Below, piece by piece: positions 1-8,455 of a stretch of 64,000 bases of DNA. The notes beneath the pieces are model-generated. The model had not been told where the DNA came from and made no database searches. It saw only the letters and a program-made list of their open reading frames with translations. Made by a program: the position numbers and the translations under genes. Origin of the DNA: Polaribacter sp. (GTDB lineage Bacteria; Bacteroidota; Bacteroidia; Flavobacteriales; Flavobacteriaceae). The stretch is taken from assembly GCA_020740485.1 (NCBI GenBank), contig DYMN01000001.1, positions 1 to 64,000 on the forward strand. The letters are read 5' to 3'. Position 1 is the stretch's first letter, and the number at the start of each line of letters is the position of its first letter.

Positions 1-2
1 CC

Positions 3-131
3 ATTTTAATGGGTTGGAATGAAAATATTTTGCCTTATTCGGGCTTGTTTTATGGCAGTTTGTTGATGTTTGCAGGAATAGGTTTTGTTTTATTTACATC
101 TTTCAAAAAATTAGTAAATTTGAACGAATAA
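3..131 (+). CDS. C-terminal fragment of a membrane protein (cut by window edge)
   Basis: An open frame enters from the left edge and ends at TAA 129-131, giving about 42 residues. It has one hydrophobic stretch rich in Leu, Phe and Gly (around FYGSLLMFAGIGFVLF) followed by a short basic tail, as in the last membrane helix of an integral membrane protein. It converges on the SufT-like gene. The family cannot be named from this tail. Confidence 0.5.
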   Translation: MLMGWNENILPYSGLFYGSLLMFAGIGFVLFTSFKKLVNLNE

Positions 132-527
132 ATTTAATAAATTCAAAAATTCATAATATTTTTTTCATTTGTCCATTTGTGAATCCGCAAATTACAGGTG
201 CAATTGTCAGTCGAGATGGGATACCCACAAATCAGGTTGGTTAGACGCAGAAAATCCAAATTATACAGGCAATATTAAAATGAATTATTGTTATTAGCAA
301 ATTATCATATTTCGATACTTCGACTAATATTGTAAAGGTAAACTCAGTGCAGGTTAGCTCAGCACATCAAATCGCATTAACACATAATCACATTACCACA
401 TCGAAGCTTTGCGTAGATACCGCAAGTTGAAAATTACGATTTGGCGTGAGCGGGAGCAATAGCTATTAGGCAATAGAAATTTACAAATTAGCACATTTAC
501 AAATTGGCACATTATCCCATTGCCACA
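132..527. repeat. Gene-free stretch with low-complexity and dispersed repeats
   Basis: No credible gene in about 400 bases. The right half holds short AT-rich words such as aaattagcacatt repeated with variation. At about 418-465 lies one copy of a dispersed repeat with core gcaagttgaaaat ... ggcgtgagcgggagc, found again at about 2370-2415 with nearly the same flank (caatagc-attaggcaatagaaatttacaa). Confidence 0.55.
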
Positions 528-848
528 TTAACTCATCCCTAACATTTCTTTGCCTTCCGGTGTGATCATCCCTTGATGCCATTGGGGTTCAAATACCAAA
601 TTTACCGCCACTTCAAAATCAGGATAACTGCGTTTGATGCTTTCTTTAACATCTTGAACAATAGAATCGCTAAGCGGACAAGAAGGTGTGGACAAAGTCA
701 TCGTTACTACCACTTGATTTTTTCCATCAAATTTCACATCATATACCAATCCAAGATTGACTATATCTATTTCTATTTCAGGATCATACACGTTAACCAA
801 TACGGTTTCTAAGATTTCTAATTCAATTTGCGATGGGTTTGAGTACAT
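528..848 (-). CDS. SufT / MIP18-family (DUF59) iron-sulfur assembly factor
   Basis: A 106-residue single-domain protein of the DUF59/MIP18 family. Seen: the N-terminal DPEIEIDIVNLGLVYDV signature and the PSCPLSD segment carrying the conserved Cys, followed by a C-terminal region containing FEPQWHQG. Members (SufT, the MIP18 proteins) act in the cytoplasm in maturation of [Fe-S] proteins. It is the most downstream of three leftward genes, with a 12-TM heme-copper-like protein and a DUF1858/DUF2249 protein. DUF59 and DUF2249 proteins often occur together near genes of NO and anaerobic metabolism, so the likely clients are Fe-S proteins under such stress; that part is inference. Confidence 0.85.
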   Translation of the reverse strand: MYSNPSQIELEILETVLVNVYDPEIEIDIVNLGLVYDVKFDGKNQVVVTMTLSTPSCPLSDSIVQDVKESIKRSYPDFEVAVNLVFEPQWHQGMITPEGKEMLGMS

Positions 849-998
849 AGTTATTAAGTTTATTAGGTTATTGATTATTGGGTTATTAGGTTGCGGTCGT
901 TGAGCGAAGCCGAAACGTTAGGTTATTGGGTTAATTAGCACATTTTCAAATTTTCACATTTTCAAATTTTCACATTTTCACATTTTCAAATTAGCACA
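849..998. repeat. Low-complexity short tandem repeats
   Basis: Between the 12-TM protein gene and the SufT-like gene the DNA is built from near-identical short words: cacattttcaaattttcacatttt repeats (about 940-998, written here as units of 8-10 bases) and ttattaggttattg repeats (about 855-890). There is also a fragment ttgagcgaagcc also present near 62765. No gene seen. Confidence 0.5.
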
Positions 999-2285
999 TT
1001 ATTTAATGGTTGTTAGTTTTTGTTTATGAAAAGTTATTTTTAATACATTGACTAAATTGATAGTTGCTGTGATTATAAATAGTGAAATTCCTATTTTAAT
1101 AATGATAAGTTGTTGAAATGCAATACCATTGATAAATATTGCTAATCCGATAAGATAGACATACATTTGTATTTTCAACCATTTTTCGCTGTACAATTCT
1201 TTTGGTAACGGTGTTTTGAATTTTCCCACGTATGGTTGATACACTTTTAACCAAACGATAAAGGGCAAGGTTTTATAAATTTGACCTAAAATAATCGTGC
1301 TGATAAATCCGATGATGATACTGCTACCATAGAGTATTATAATAGACATTTTTGAAATATTCATCATTTGAAAACCAGTCAAAACACCACTGATAAGGAG
1401 TGAAATACTCAAAATAATCAAAGCCAAAAAGGTCAGTTTCATCGCCGTATCTAAAATTTTTCTGATTCTGGATTTAAAAACCAAATACACATAACGCAGA
1501 TAGTTCAAAAGACCTAAAACAATACTCAAAATCATTAGCAATTCTATGATTTTGTTTGAATCCAAAAACCAATTGATGCTCAAACCAATCAATCCAATAT
1601 TGATTAAAAAATAACTCTTATTCAACGATTTAGTATTGGTTTGATGTGATATGACAAACATCGGTATCAAAATGGACGAAGCCCCAATAATCAACATAAC
1701 AAACCAACCTATTAGTCCAATATGGGCGTGTATTTTAAGGTATTGCAGATGTGAATGATTGAAAAATTGATACTTAAAATTGAGTGCGGTCAAGGTTCCA
1801 ATAATTACAGTCAATGCTAACCAAAATAAGGCAGTTGTGATGAATTTGGATGAAATATCACTCTTGGTTCTTTTGCGGTAGGTCAGTATTAAATTGGTTA
1901 TAAACAGCATTAAAGCTAAAAACATAAGCAAAGACGCATAGAATAGTAATTGCGAGAAAGATGCTTTCCAAAAGGCATAAGACAGAAAAATAACACTCAA
2001 CGTATAAACGATAAAAGTCAATTTTGCCAATCGCTCACTGTACAATGACGTTTCATACACCACCGGAATCAATTGATACAAACCCCCAAAGGCAATCATC
2101 GTAGCCCAACCCAAAACTAATATATGCACGATGGCAATTAGTTTGGGACTGAAATACAAATTCATCCACTCATCAGCCGTAAAAAACAGCAAGATCATAC
2201 TGATTAAAAAAGCCAAACTTCCCACCACAAAATGTGGAATGACGATTTTATGAGATGGAGCGTTAGCGGTTTGAAGTCCGGTCAT
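999..2285 (-). CDS. 12-TM heme-copper oxidase subunit I-like / NnrS-like membrane protein
   Basis: A 428-residue integral membrane protein with about 12 hydrophobic segments spread over its whole length. Seen: helix 2 with VHILVLGWATMIAFGG and helix 6 preceded by KIHAHIGLIGWF, both with His at membrane boundaries in a way that recalls cbb3/NorB subunit I and NnrS proteins. Bacteroidota relatives are often labelled cytochrome c oxidase subunit I, but the full ligand set of a catalytic oxidase is not evident, so I do not call it an oxidase. The neighbours (DUF2249 protein upstream, SufT-like protein downstream) support a role in NO or low-oxygen physiology. A 7-bp tandem repeat lies just upstream of its start. 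Confidence 0.7.
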   Translation of the reverse strand: MTGLQTANAPSHKIVIPHFVVGSLAFLISMILLFFTADEWMNLYFSPKLIAIVHILVLGWATMIAFGGLYQLIPVVYETSLYSERLAKLTFIVYTLSVIFLSYAFWKASFSQLLFYASLLMFLALMLFITNLILTYRKRTKSDISSKFITTALFWLALTVIIGTLTALNFKYQFFNHSHLQYLKIHAHIGLIGWFVMLIIGASSILIPMFVISHQTNTKSLNKSYFLINIGLIGLSINWFLDSNKIIELLMILSIVLGLLNYLRYVYLVFKSRIRKILDTAMKLTFLALIILSISLLISGVLTGFQMMNISKMSIIILYGSSIIIGFISTIILGQIYKTLPFIVWLKVYQPYVGKFKTPLPKELYSEKWLKIQMYVYLIGLAIFINGIAFQQLIIIKIGISLFIITATINLVNVLKITFHKQKLTTIK

Positions 2286-2572
2286 TTTGAAGTTATAAGT
2301 TAGAAGTTAGAAGTTAGAAGGTGGAAGTTTATAGAGTTCGTAAAGTTTAAAGTTGAGCGTTAGCGAAATCCCGCAAGTTGAAAATCACGCATTGGCGTGG
2401 GCGGGAGCAATAGCCATTAGGCAATAGAAATTTACAAATTAGCACATTTACAAATTAGCAGATTTGCACATTGGCAGATTTGCACACTTCGCCTTCGTTC
2501 AGTGCATCGCATTAACAAATTGGCACATTAGTACATTAACAAATTGGCACATTAACAAATTTTCAAATTATC
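2286..2572. repeat. Intergenic repeats, including a 7-bp tandem array at 2291-2332
   Basis: No gene. Immediately upstream of the 12-TM protein start are about six degenerate copies of AGTTAGA (2291-2332, three of them exact). Further right (about 2360-2415) is a copy of the dispersed gcaagttgaaaatcacg ... ggcgtgggcggg repeat, then low-complexity caaattagcagatt-type words up to the DUF2249 gene. Confidence 0.6.
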
Positions 2573-3379
2573 TCATTTCCAAATTAACATCTGCACATAT
2601 CCTTCCTCAATCTCTTTGGTTAGCCATTTAAGGTTTCGGGTTTTGATTTCAGGTAATAGAAACTGTGGTATTTTTTTGTGGTGTACAAACAAGGCGTGAT
2701 TTTCCGGTAGCGTAACCAAGTTATCGAGAATTGTTACCATTGGTTCGGGCATTTCCAGTTTACGCACATCAATTTCTACCAAATTGGAACCGAAATCCAC
2801 CATTTTCGTGTCAAAATTGTCTAAAAAGGGGAGTCCTATCTCGTAACTTTTGGTTTTAAGAGAATTTCCGGTTTTTTTGAAATAGGTGTGAAATTGATTA
2901 GCGGCGTGTACTTCCGTAAACGATTCAAAGCCTTGCTTCCCCAATACATCCATCAACGGAATAGGTTCAAAAACATTGATAATTTCCAATATTTGACCTT
3001 CTTGTAATATTTTGGTCGCTGCCATTATTTCCGAAAACGGATCTGCACCGCTTTCTATCGTAGGTCTGACGTCTAATTTTACCATCAAATCAGGAATCAA
3101 TTCAAATTTTCGATTTGCGTTTTCCTTTGGTTTTGAATCCGATTCTTTACCGGAAAAGGCAACTTCCATCCCGATGTCTGCTAATTTTTGCAAAAATTCA
3201 TCTACACTCACACCACCGATTCCTGCGGCGTCTTTCACAGTAACTCTACTTGCCAATACTTTTCTTAGGATTGGGTTCTTCAATTTTTTGAAATGTTTAT
3301 TGATATCGGTAATGGCATCAATGGCTTTGTCATTCTGTTGAATTACTTTGGAAATTTTAGTATGTTGGTCAATGGTCAT
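2573..3379 (-). CDS. DUF1858 / DUF2249 two-domain protein
   Basis: 268 residues. The N-terminal ~80 residues are a DUF1858-like helical domain (TKISKVIQQNDKAIDAI ... VKDAAGIGGVSVDEFLQKL). The rest resembles two DUF2249 modules, roughly residues 95-170 (LDVRPTIESGADPFSEI, LEIINVFEPIPLMDVLG) and 195-268 (EIDVRKLEMPEPM, ending GYVQMLIWK). Their biochemical function is unsettled. In known genomes they cluster with NO-response, denitrification and Fe-S repair genes. It is the first of a leftward group with the 12-TM and SufT-like proteins. The start is an ATG preceded by a TAAATTTG box and a palindrome overlapping that box, pointing to repressor control. Confidence 0.75.
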   Translation of the reverse strand: MTIDQHTKISKVIQQNDKAIDAITDINKHFKKLKNPILRKVLASRVTVKDAAGIGGVSVDEFLQKLADIGMEVAFSGKESDSKPKENANRKFELIPDLMVKLDVRPTIESGADPFSEIMAATKILQEGQILEIINVFEPIPLMDVLGKQGFESFTEVHAANQFHTYFKKTGNSLKTKSYEIGLPFLDNFDTKMVDFGSNLVEIDVRKLEMPEPMVTILDNLVTLPENHALFVHHKKIPQFLLPEIKTRNLKWLTKEIEEGYVQMLIWK

Positions 3380-3404
3380 CTTTAATTGAATTTATTTTAG
3401 GTTG

Positions 3405-3425
3405 CAAATTTAGAATAATTCTAAA
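3405..3425 (-). promoter_or_regulatory. -7 box and overlapping palindrome of the DUF1858/DUF2249 gene
   Basis: On the minus strand TAAATTTG (3412-3405) fits the TAnnTTTG box 25 bases upstream of the ATG. It overlaps a perfect palindrome TTTAGAAT-a-ATTCTAAA at 3409-3425 with 8-bp arms. That overlap is the geometry of a repressor site. No cognate regulator is identified here. Confidence 0.5.
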
Positions 3426-3434
3426 TAAAAAAAA

Positions 3435-3471
3435 GATAAATTAGTATTTTTTTAAAAAATAATAATTTATC
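3435..3471. repeat. AT-rich inverted repeat, 37 bp
   Basis: GATAAATTA (3435-3443) is matched by TAATTTATC (3463-3471), and the interior TATTTTTT/AAAAAATA continues the pairing with one mismatch. It lies between the GH26-like gene's 3' end and the DUF2249 promoter. It could be a weak terminator for the former or an operator for the latter. Confidence 0.4.
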
Positions 3472-3496
3472 GGTAAATAAAACCAATTGTTATTAC

Positions 3497-3517
3497 AAAA
3501 TAGTTCAAAACTATTTT
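3497..3517. promoter_or_regulatory. Perfect palindrome AAAATAGTT-caa-AACTATTTT
   Basis: Nine-base arms with a 3-base spacer, about 120 bases upstream of the DUF1858/DUF2249 start and 110 bases downstream of the GH26-like gene. A half-like copy (aaaatagttttat) follows at about 3552. It could be an operator or part of a decayed 3' region; no function can be assigned. Confidence 0.35.
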
Positions 3518-3627
3518 ATAATTTACAATGATTAATGTCGCTACTACTTTAAAATAGTTTTATAGACAAAGACGGTATTGGACTATATTTAAAGTCAAAG
3601 CGTTATAAAACCTAAATTTTATCAAAA

Positions 3628-4668
3628 TTACATTTCAGTGATTCCAAATTCAAGAATAGCATAAGGTTTTGAAGTCGAAATTTGAGTGCATTTTTCGTGT
3701 GCTTTATGCAATAAATCCGTTGGTTTGTAATCTTCAATATTTTCACTTTTTGAAAATGGTCCGTAGGTACTTACCCCAAGCCAATCTATATAATCATCAC
3801 CAGGATAGTAAAAAATAGGGTCGTTCCACGCTTCGTCAGGATCGCTATGCACATCAAAATGAAAGAACCAAGTAATGTTTTCAGCTCCGGCTTGATGACT
3901 TATATCCACGATGTGTCTAAAAGCATCTCTAAAAATCTCGGGACCATCAGGATAAGAAGCATTGCCGTATTGATTGGTGGTTCCACTACCGTAATACAAT
4001 CCGTTCCAAGAAAACCAAAATCCGTTCATTTCAGTCCCAAATTCCACCAAAAGCGGTATTTGCGTGTTTTTGGCAGCCGTAAACCAAGTGTACAAAGCGG
4101 TATCGTGTACGCCGTTTACGATGTCTATTAAATTCCACACAGGGTCTTGGGCATAGAGTTCAAATTCGCTGCGAGCCATCATTCTAATAAATGGTGTTTT
4201 GCCGGTTTGGGCAATTATATTCACCTGTTCTTGTGGGAAAACAATGCCGTCCCACCAATTATTTGAAAAGTAAGCCCAAGCCAAATTTTTATTGACAAGC
4301 ATTTCAAAATCTTGAATTTTATTTACGGAAACACAGTCTTCTTCTCCACAAAAATCAGGAAATGCTCCAAAATATTTTTTTTCCGGAACGGGAATCAATT
4401 TCTGATTGGCAAAAGAGCAAGTACTCAATAAATTTGGATTGGAAATTTGTTCCCTAAAAGTGTTTTGAGCTTCTGCTGATGAATTGATTTTCAAATGGGT
4501 ATCATCAAAGTCTTCGTGCCAATAGGCAACGGCGTAAAAATCGTCATAAGTTTTCAATGCACTAAAATAATCGGACAACCATTGGGCTTTTGCATTGGGT
4601 TTAGGTGTTTCTTTTTGGCAAGATACGGTTGAAAATAGCAACGAGAGTAAAAAAGTTATTCTAAACAT
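3628..4668 (-). CDS. GH26-family-like glycoside hydrolase lipoprotein, C-terminally short
   Basis: 346 residues. It has a lipoprotein signal (MFRITFLLSLLFSTVSC, lipobox Cys17), so it is probably anchored at the outer membrane. The body fits GH26 beta-mannanase/beta-glucanase barrels: LLVEFGTEMNGFW carries the likely acid/base Glu, and KPYAILEFGITEM at the end carries the likely nucleophile Glu in the EFG motif. GH26 folds place this Glu on strand 7, and strand 8 and helix 8 should follow. Here the frame stops five residues after the EFG, so the last barrel segment is missing. The product may be truncated and inactive, or the family assignment may be imperfect. The substrate is not predictable and no sugar-use genes are adjacent. 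Confidence 0.65.
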   Translation of the reverse strand: MFRITFLLSLLFSTVSCQKETPKPNAKAQWLSDYFSALKTYDDFYAVAYWHEDFDDTHLKINSSAEAQNTFREQISNPNLLSTCSFANQKLIPVPEKKYFGAFPDFCGEEDCVSVNKIQDFEMLVNKNLAWAYFSNNWWDGIVFPQEQVNIIAQTGKTPFIRMMARSEFELYAQDPVWNLIDIVNGVHDTALYTWFTAAKNTQIPLLVEFGTEMNGFWFSWNGLYYGSGTTNQYGNASYPDGPEIFRDAFRHIVDISHQAGAENITWFFHFDVHSDPDEAWNDPIFYYPGDDYIDWLGVSTYGPFSKSENIEDYKPTDLLHKAHEKCTQISTSKPYAILEFGITEM

Positions 4669-4816
4669 CTTTTTTTTGGATTAAAATATATAAACGTTTG
4701 CGAAAGTGCATTATTGTTTTCAGTGATTAGTTCATTTATAATAGGATACAAAAAATAATATTGTTGCGTTTTCATCGTTAAACATTCATTGAAGTCATTT
4801 AATAAAACTCTTAATT

Positions 4817-5485
4817 ATGAAACGCAACTTATTTATCTTTTTCTCAATGCTTTTTGGAACTGCATTTGCCCAAAGTAATAATTTTTTTGGAGTACAGTTT
4901 GGATACAACAACGGGTTCGGTGCAAAAGTACAATACACCACTTTTAATTTTATAAAAGAAAATCCCATACATTTAAGACTTTCATTGGGTTATACTCGTG
5001 TAAATCCGGGAAATTCAGATGATGTTAGACGAATTTTTATCAATAATGCAACCAACGGAACTCCTGAAAAAAAAGGAAGAACTTTGGATGCGAAGTTAGA
5101 TTTTTTGATTTCAATTAAATTATTGAATGATTCTTATTTAAATGTAGGACCCCGATACGCAGGATTTAAGGGAAATTTTAAATACGTTGGAGGAAACGAA
5201 GATTTTGATATTGTTTCTAACCATTTTGGATTTGGAGTAGGGGTAGGAAATTTCTTTAAAATTAATTCAAATATGAATATGGAGATCAATGCCGGATTCG
5301 ATTATTTTATTCCAAGTACTTTGACAGGACACGATACTTCATATAGTCCTGATAATGAAAATGTAAACGCGCAAAATGATAATCAAAATAACAATGAGGA
5401 ATTTACTTATGAAGACGCTGATAAATCGGTAAATCAACCAAAATATAGTCCCTTCTTAATGTTAGGGTTCAATTATAAATTGTAA
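4817..5485 (+). CDS. Outer-membrane beta-barrel protein, function unknown
   Basis: 222 residues with a Sec signal peptide (MKRNLFIFFSMLFGTAFAQ, cleavage after AQ). It shows alternating hydrophobic/aromatic strands rich in Gly, Tyr and Asn (FFGVQFGYNNGFGAKVQY, LNVGPRYAGF, FLMLGFNYKL at the C-terminus), as in small outer-membrane barrels. A hydrophilic Asn/Asp/Glu-rich insert (about residues 175-205) looks like a long extracellular loop. It stands alone, just upstream of rplS. I do not recognise a specific family. Confidence 0.65.
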   Translation: MKRNLFIFFSMLFGTAFAQSNNFFGVQFGYNNGFGAKVQYTTFNFIKENPIHLRLSLGYTRVNPGNSDDVRRIFINNATNGTPEKKGRTLDAKLDFLISIKLLNDSYLNVGPRYAGFKGNFKYVGGNEDFDIVSNHFGFGVGVGNFFKINSNMNMEINAGFDYFIPSTLTGHDTSYSPDNENVNAQNDNQNNNEEFTYEDADKSVNQPKYSPFLMLGFNYKL

Positions 5486-5505
5486 AAAATATTTTTGATA
5501 AAGTA

Positions 5506-5535
5506 TTGCGGATTAGATAACTTTTTCTATTTTTG
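5506..5535 (+). promoter_or_regulatory. Promoter of rplS
   Basis: TTG at 5506-5508, a 19-base spacer, then TATTTTTG at 5528-5535: an exact fit to the Bacteroidota TTG-N19-TAnnTTTG pattern. The predicted leader is about 60 bases. Confidence 0.7.
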
Positions 5536-5603
5536 CAAACCCAATCTCAACCGCTGACGAGAATCGTGAATGTTGCTTTTGGTTAATCATTTTTTAAATA
5601 GAC

Positions 5604-5954
5604 ATGGAATCTATCATCAAATTTGTTCAAGACGAGCTCATCGTTAAAAAAGAGTTCCCAAAATTCGGAGCAGGAGACACTATCACAGTGTATTACGAAA
5701 TCAAGGAAGGTGACAAATCACGTACTCAGTTCTTCAAAGGAGTTGTGATACAACGTAAAGGGAGCGGTGCTACCGAAACGTTTACCATCCGAAAAATGTC
5801 AGGTACAGTAGGAGTGGAGCGTATATTCCCTTTTAATATGCCAGCTTTACAAACTATAGAAGTTAATCAAAGAGGTAAAGTACGTAGAGCGCGTATCACT
5901 TACTTCCGTGGACTTACCGGTAAAAAAGCTCGTATCAAAGAAAAAAGAGGTTAA
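5604..5954 (+). CDS. rplS: 50S ribosomal protein L19
   Basis: 116 residues, the usual length for bacterial L19. Seen: the KFGAGDTITVYYEIKEG N-terminal beta region, FFKGVVIQRKG, the TFTIRKMSGTVGVERIFPF segment and the basic tail KVRRARITYFRGLTGKKARI. L19 sits at the 30S-50S interface of the ribosome. It is transcribed alone from the promoter at 5506-5535 and closed by a terminator right after the gene. trmD and rpsP, its partners in many bacteria, are not adjacent, which is common in Bacteroidota. Confidence 0.97.
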   Translation: MESIIKFVQDELIVKKEFPKFGAGDTITVYYEIKEGDKSRTQFFKGVVIQRKGSGATETFTIRKMSGTVGVERIFPFNMPALQTIEVNQRGKVRRARITYFRGLTGKKARIKEKRG

Positions 5955-5976
5955 TTTTTTGCCAATAAAAATTTTA

Positions 5977-6011
5977 AAAACCGATAGACTTTTGTTTATC
6001 GGTTTTTTTTG
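5977..6011 (+). terminator. Intrinsic terminator of rplS
   Basis: AAAACCGATA (5977-5986) pairs with TATCGGTTTT (5997-6006), followed by a T run. It starts 22 bases after the rplS stop codon. Confidence 0.8.
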
Positions 6012-6190
6012 TTCAAGTACTTTAAATCTTTTATTTTAGGCTATAATGAAAATTTAAAAAAATTCCTTAATAATGAATTTTTTATAAATTTGTTAAAACA
6101 TTAATTTAGAACACCTTTTTTAATCATTTTTTATTTGTATACCAATTATTTAAATTAATTATAAATTTGATCTTGTTTTTGTGTTTTTTA

Positions 6191-6221
6191 TTGAAAAACA
6201 AGTAAAATGTAGGTATCTTTG
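6191..6221 (+). promoter_or_regulatory. Promoter of icd
   Basis: TTG at 6191-6193, a 20-base spacer and TATCTTTG at 6214-6221. The box ends 23 bases before the icd ATG. Confidence 0.7.
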
Positions 6222-6244
6222 TAAGCAATAAATCAAAATCTTAT

Positions 6245-8455
6245 ATGACACACAAAATAATTTGGACAACTATTGACGAGGCGCCGGCTTTGGCATCTTA
6301 TTCTTTGTTACCTATCATCAGAAAATTCAGCAAGGTAGCTGATGTTAAAGTAGAAACAGCAGATATTTCACTTGCAGGTCGTATTCTCTCTACTTTTCCC
6401 GAAAATTTAACCAATGAACAAAAAGTTAAAGATTACTTGAGCGAATTAGGTGAAATTGTAAACCAACCGGAAGCCAATATTATTAAGCTTCCCAATATTT
6501 CAGCTTCGGTGCCACAATTAAAAGCCGCCATAGCCGAATTGCAACAAAAAGGGTATAACATTCCTGATTATCCCGAAAATCCGGTAAATGAAAAAGAAAG
6601 TGAGATCAAAAACCGTTATGCTAAATGTTTAGGTTCAGCCGTAAATCCTGTTTTGCGTATGGGAAATGCTGATAGAAGAGCGGCGATAGCCGTAAAAAAA
6701 CACGCCCAAAAAAATCCGCATCGCTTAAGAGCTTGGGATGAAAATAGCAACACACACGTTGCTTACATGGATGCTAATGATTTTTTTGGAAATGAGCAAT
6801 CTGTTGTAATGTCTGACAATGCTACCGTTAAAATCATACACGAGAATAATCAAGGTGTTAAAACGGTTTTAGGTGTCATCCAAGCGCAAGCAGGAGAAAT
6901 ATTAGATGCTACTTTTATGAATGTTAAAGTGCTACAAGCGTTTTATCAAAAAAGTATTGAGGAAGCTAAGCAAGAAGGCAATTTATTTTCGTTGCATCTA
7001 AAAGCTACCATGATGAAGGTTTCCGACCCTATTCTTTTTGGGTATGCAGTATCTACTTATTTCAAAGAAGTATTTGAAAAATACAAAACTGAATTGACAT
7101 CAATTGAGGTAAATCCTAATTTAGGTTTAGCCGATTTGTATAAAAAATTAAATGCACTTCCGGCAGAAAAAAAATCAGAGATTGAAAAGGCTATAGAAGA
7201 CACCTACAAACAAAAAGCCGATGTGGCCATGGTAAACAGTGATTTGGGAATCACAAATCTTCATAATCCGAATGATGTGATTGTGGATGCTTCCATGCCG
7301 GTTGTTATCAGAGACGGAGGAAAAATGTGGAATAAGGATGGAAAAGCGCAAAATTGCATCACTGTGATTCCGGACCGTACTTATGCCACTTTCTATTCGG
7401 TTTTTATTGAAGAGAATAAGCGAAATGGGGCATTTAATGTCGCTACCATGGGAAATGTTTCCAATGTAGGATTAATGGCTCAAAAAGCAGAAGAATATGG
7501 TTCACACCCAACTACTTTTGAAATAGCTGACAATGGAAAAGTGTATGTGATAGATGACAAAGAACAAATATTGATGCAACATACTGTGGAGAAAGGAGAT
7601 ATTTGGCGTATGTCACGCGCTAAAGATATTCCTATCAAAGATTGGGTGCGTTTAGCGGTTGAAAGAGCTAGGTTAACCGGTTATCCAGCTATCTTTTGGT
7701 TAGATAAAAAACGTCCACATGATGCCAATATGATTCAAAAAGTGAATCAGTATTTAAAAGAATACGACACAACAGGTTTAGATATTCAAATTATGTCGCT
7801 GGACGATGCTACAACTTATACTTTGCAACGTGTTCGCGAAGGTAAAAATACAATTTCAGTCACCGGAAATGTGTTGAGAGATTATCTAACTGATTTATTC
7901 CCGATATTGGAATTAGGCACTTCAGCACGTATGCTTTCTATTGTCCCCTTAATTGCAGGAGGTGGCTTGTTTGAAACCGGTGCGGGTGGTTCTGCTCCGA
8001 AGCACGTGCAACAATTTGTTGCTGAAGGACATTTACGATGGGATTCTCTCGGTGAATATTTGGCTTTTGCTGAATCATTGCGTTTTATTGCTCAAAAATC
8101 GAATGATAAAAAAATTGAAATTCTTGCCAATACATTAGATGAAGCTAACGAACGCTATTTAGAAAATCAAAAAAATCCCGGGCGCGATGCAGGTGAACCT
8201 GATGCTAAAATCAGCCATTTCTATTTAGCATTGTATTGGGCGCAGGCTTTAGCTAATCAAAAGGAATCAGAAGAGCTGGCAGCTATCTTTAAACCTTTGG
8301 CAGAAAAATTAGCAACGCAAGAAAGTACTATTGTTAAAGAGTTAATGTCAGCAGAAGGCAAACCTCAAGACATTGGAGGATATTATCAACCTATTTTTGA
8401 GAAAGCTAATAAGGCAATGCGACCAAGCCAAACGTTAAATAATATAATTGATTAA
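6245..8455 (+). CDS. icd: NADP-dependent isocitrate dehydrogenase, monomeric type
   Basis: 736 residues, typical of the monomeric (about 740-residue) isocitrate dehydrogenase rather than the 400-residue dimeric form. It converts isocitrate to 2-oxoglutarate with NADP in the TCA cycle. Seen: [21 protein letters not shown] at the start, [18 protein letters not shown], the [20 protein letters not shown] region, and [22 protein letters not shown] with the cofactor and substrate segments near the centre. [30 protein letters not shown] (two adjoining blocks) is also present. It is a single-gene unit with its own promoter and a shared terminator at the 3' end. Confidence 0.97.
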   Translation: MTHKIIWTTIDEAPALASYSLLPIIRKFSKVADVKVETADISLAGRILSTFPENLTNEQKVKDYLSELGEIVNQPEANIIKLPNISASVPQLKAAIAELQQKGYNIPDYPENPVNEKESEIKNRYAKCLGSAVNPVLRMGNADRRAAIAVKKHAQKNPHRLRAWDENSNTHVAYMDANDFFGNEQSVVMSDNATVKIIHENNQGVKTVLGVIQAQAGEILDATFMNVKVLQAFYQKSIEEAKQEGNLFSLHLKATMMKVSDPILFGYAVSTYFKEVFEKYKTELTSIEVNPNLGLADLYKKLNALPAEKKSEIEKAIEDTYKQKADVAMVNSDLGITNLHNPNDVIVDASMPVVIRDGGKMWNKDGKAQNCITVIPDRTYATFYSVFIEENKRNGAFNVATMGNVSNVGLMAQKAEEYGSHPTTFEIADNGKVYVIDDKEQILMQHTVEKGDIWRMSRAKDIPIKDWVRLAVERARLTGYPAIFWLDKKRPHDANMIQKVNQYLKEYDTTGLDIQIMSLDDATTYTLQRVREGKNTISVTGNVLRDYLTDLFPILELGTSARMLSIVPLIAGGGLFETGAGGSAPKHVQQFVAEGHLRWDSLGEYLAFAESLRFIAQKSNDKKIEILANTLDEANERYLENQKNPGRDAGEPDAKISHFYLALYWAQALANQKESEELAAIFKPLAEKLATQESTIVKELMSAEGKPQDIGGYYQPIFEKANKAMRPSQTLNNIID

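Noticed and set aside
849-998. Repeated short words as a CRISPR array
   Set aside because: Units are short, AT-only and directly adjacent, with no regular spacers and no cas genes anywhere in the window.
7953-8138. Plus-strand frame inside icd
   Set aside because: Out-of-frame shadow of a highly conserved enzyme gene.
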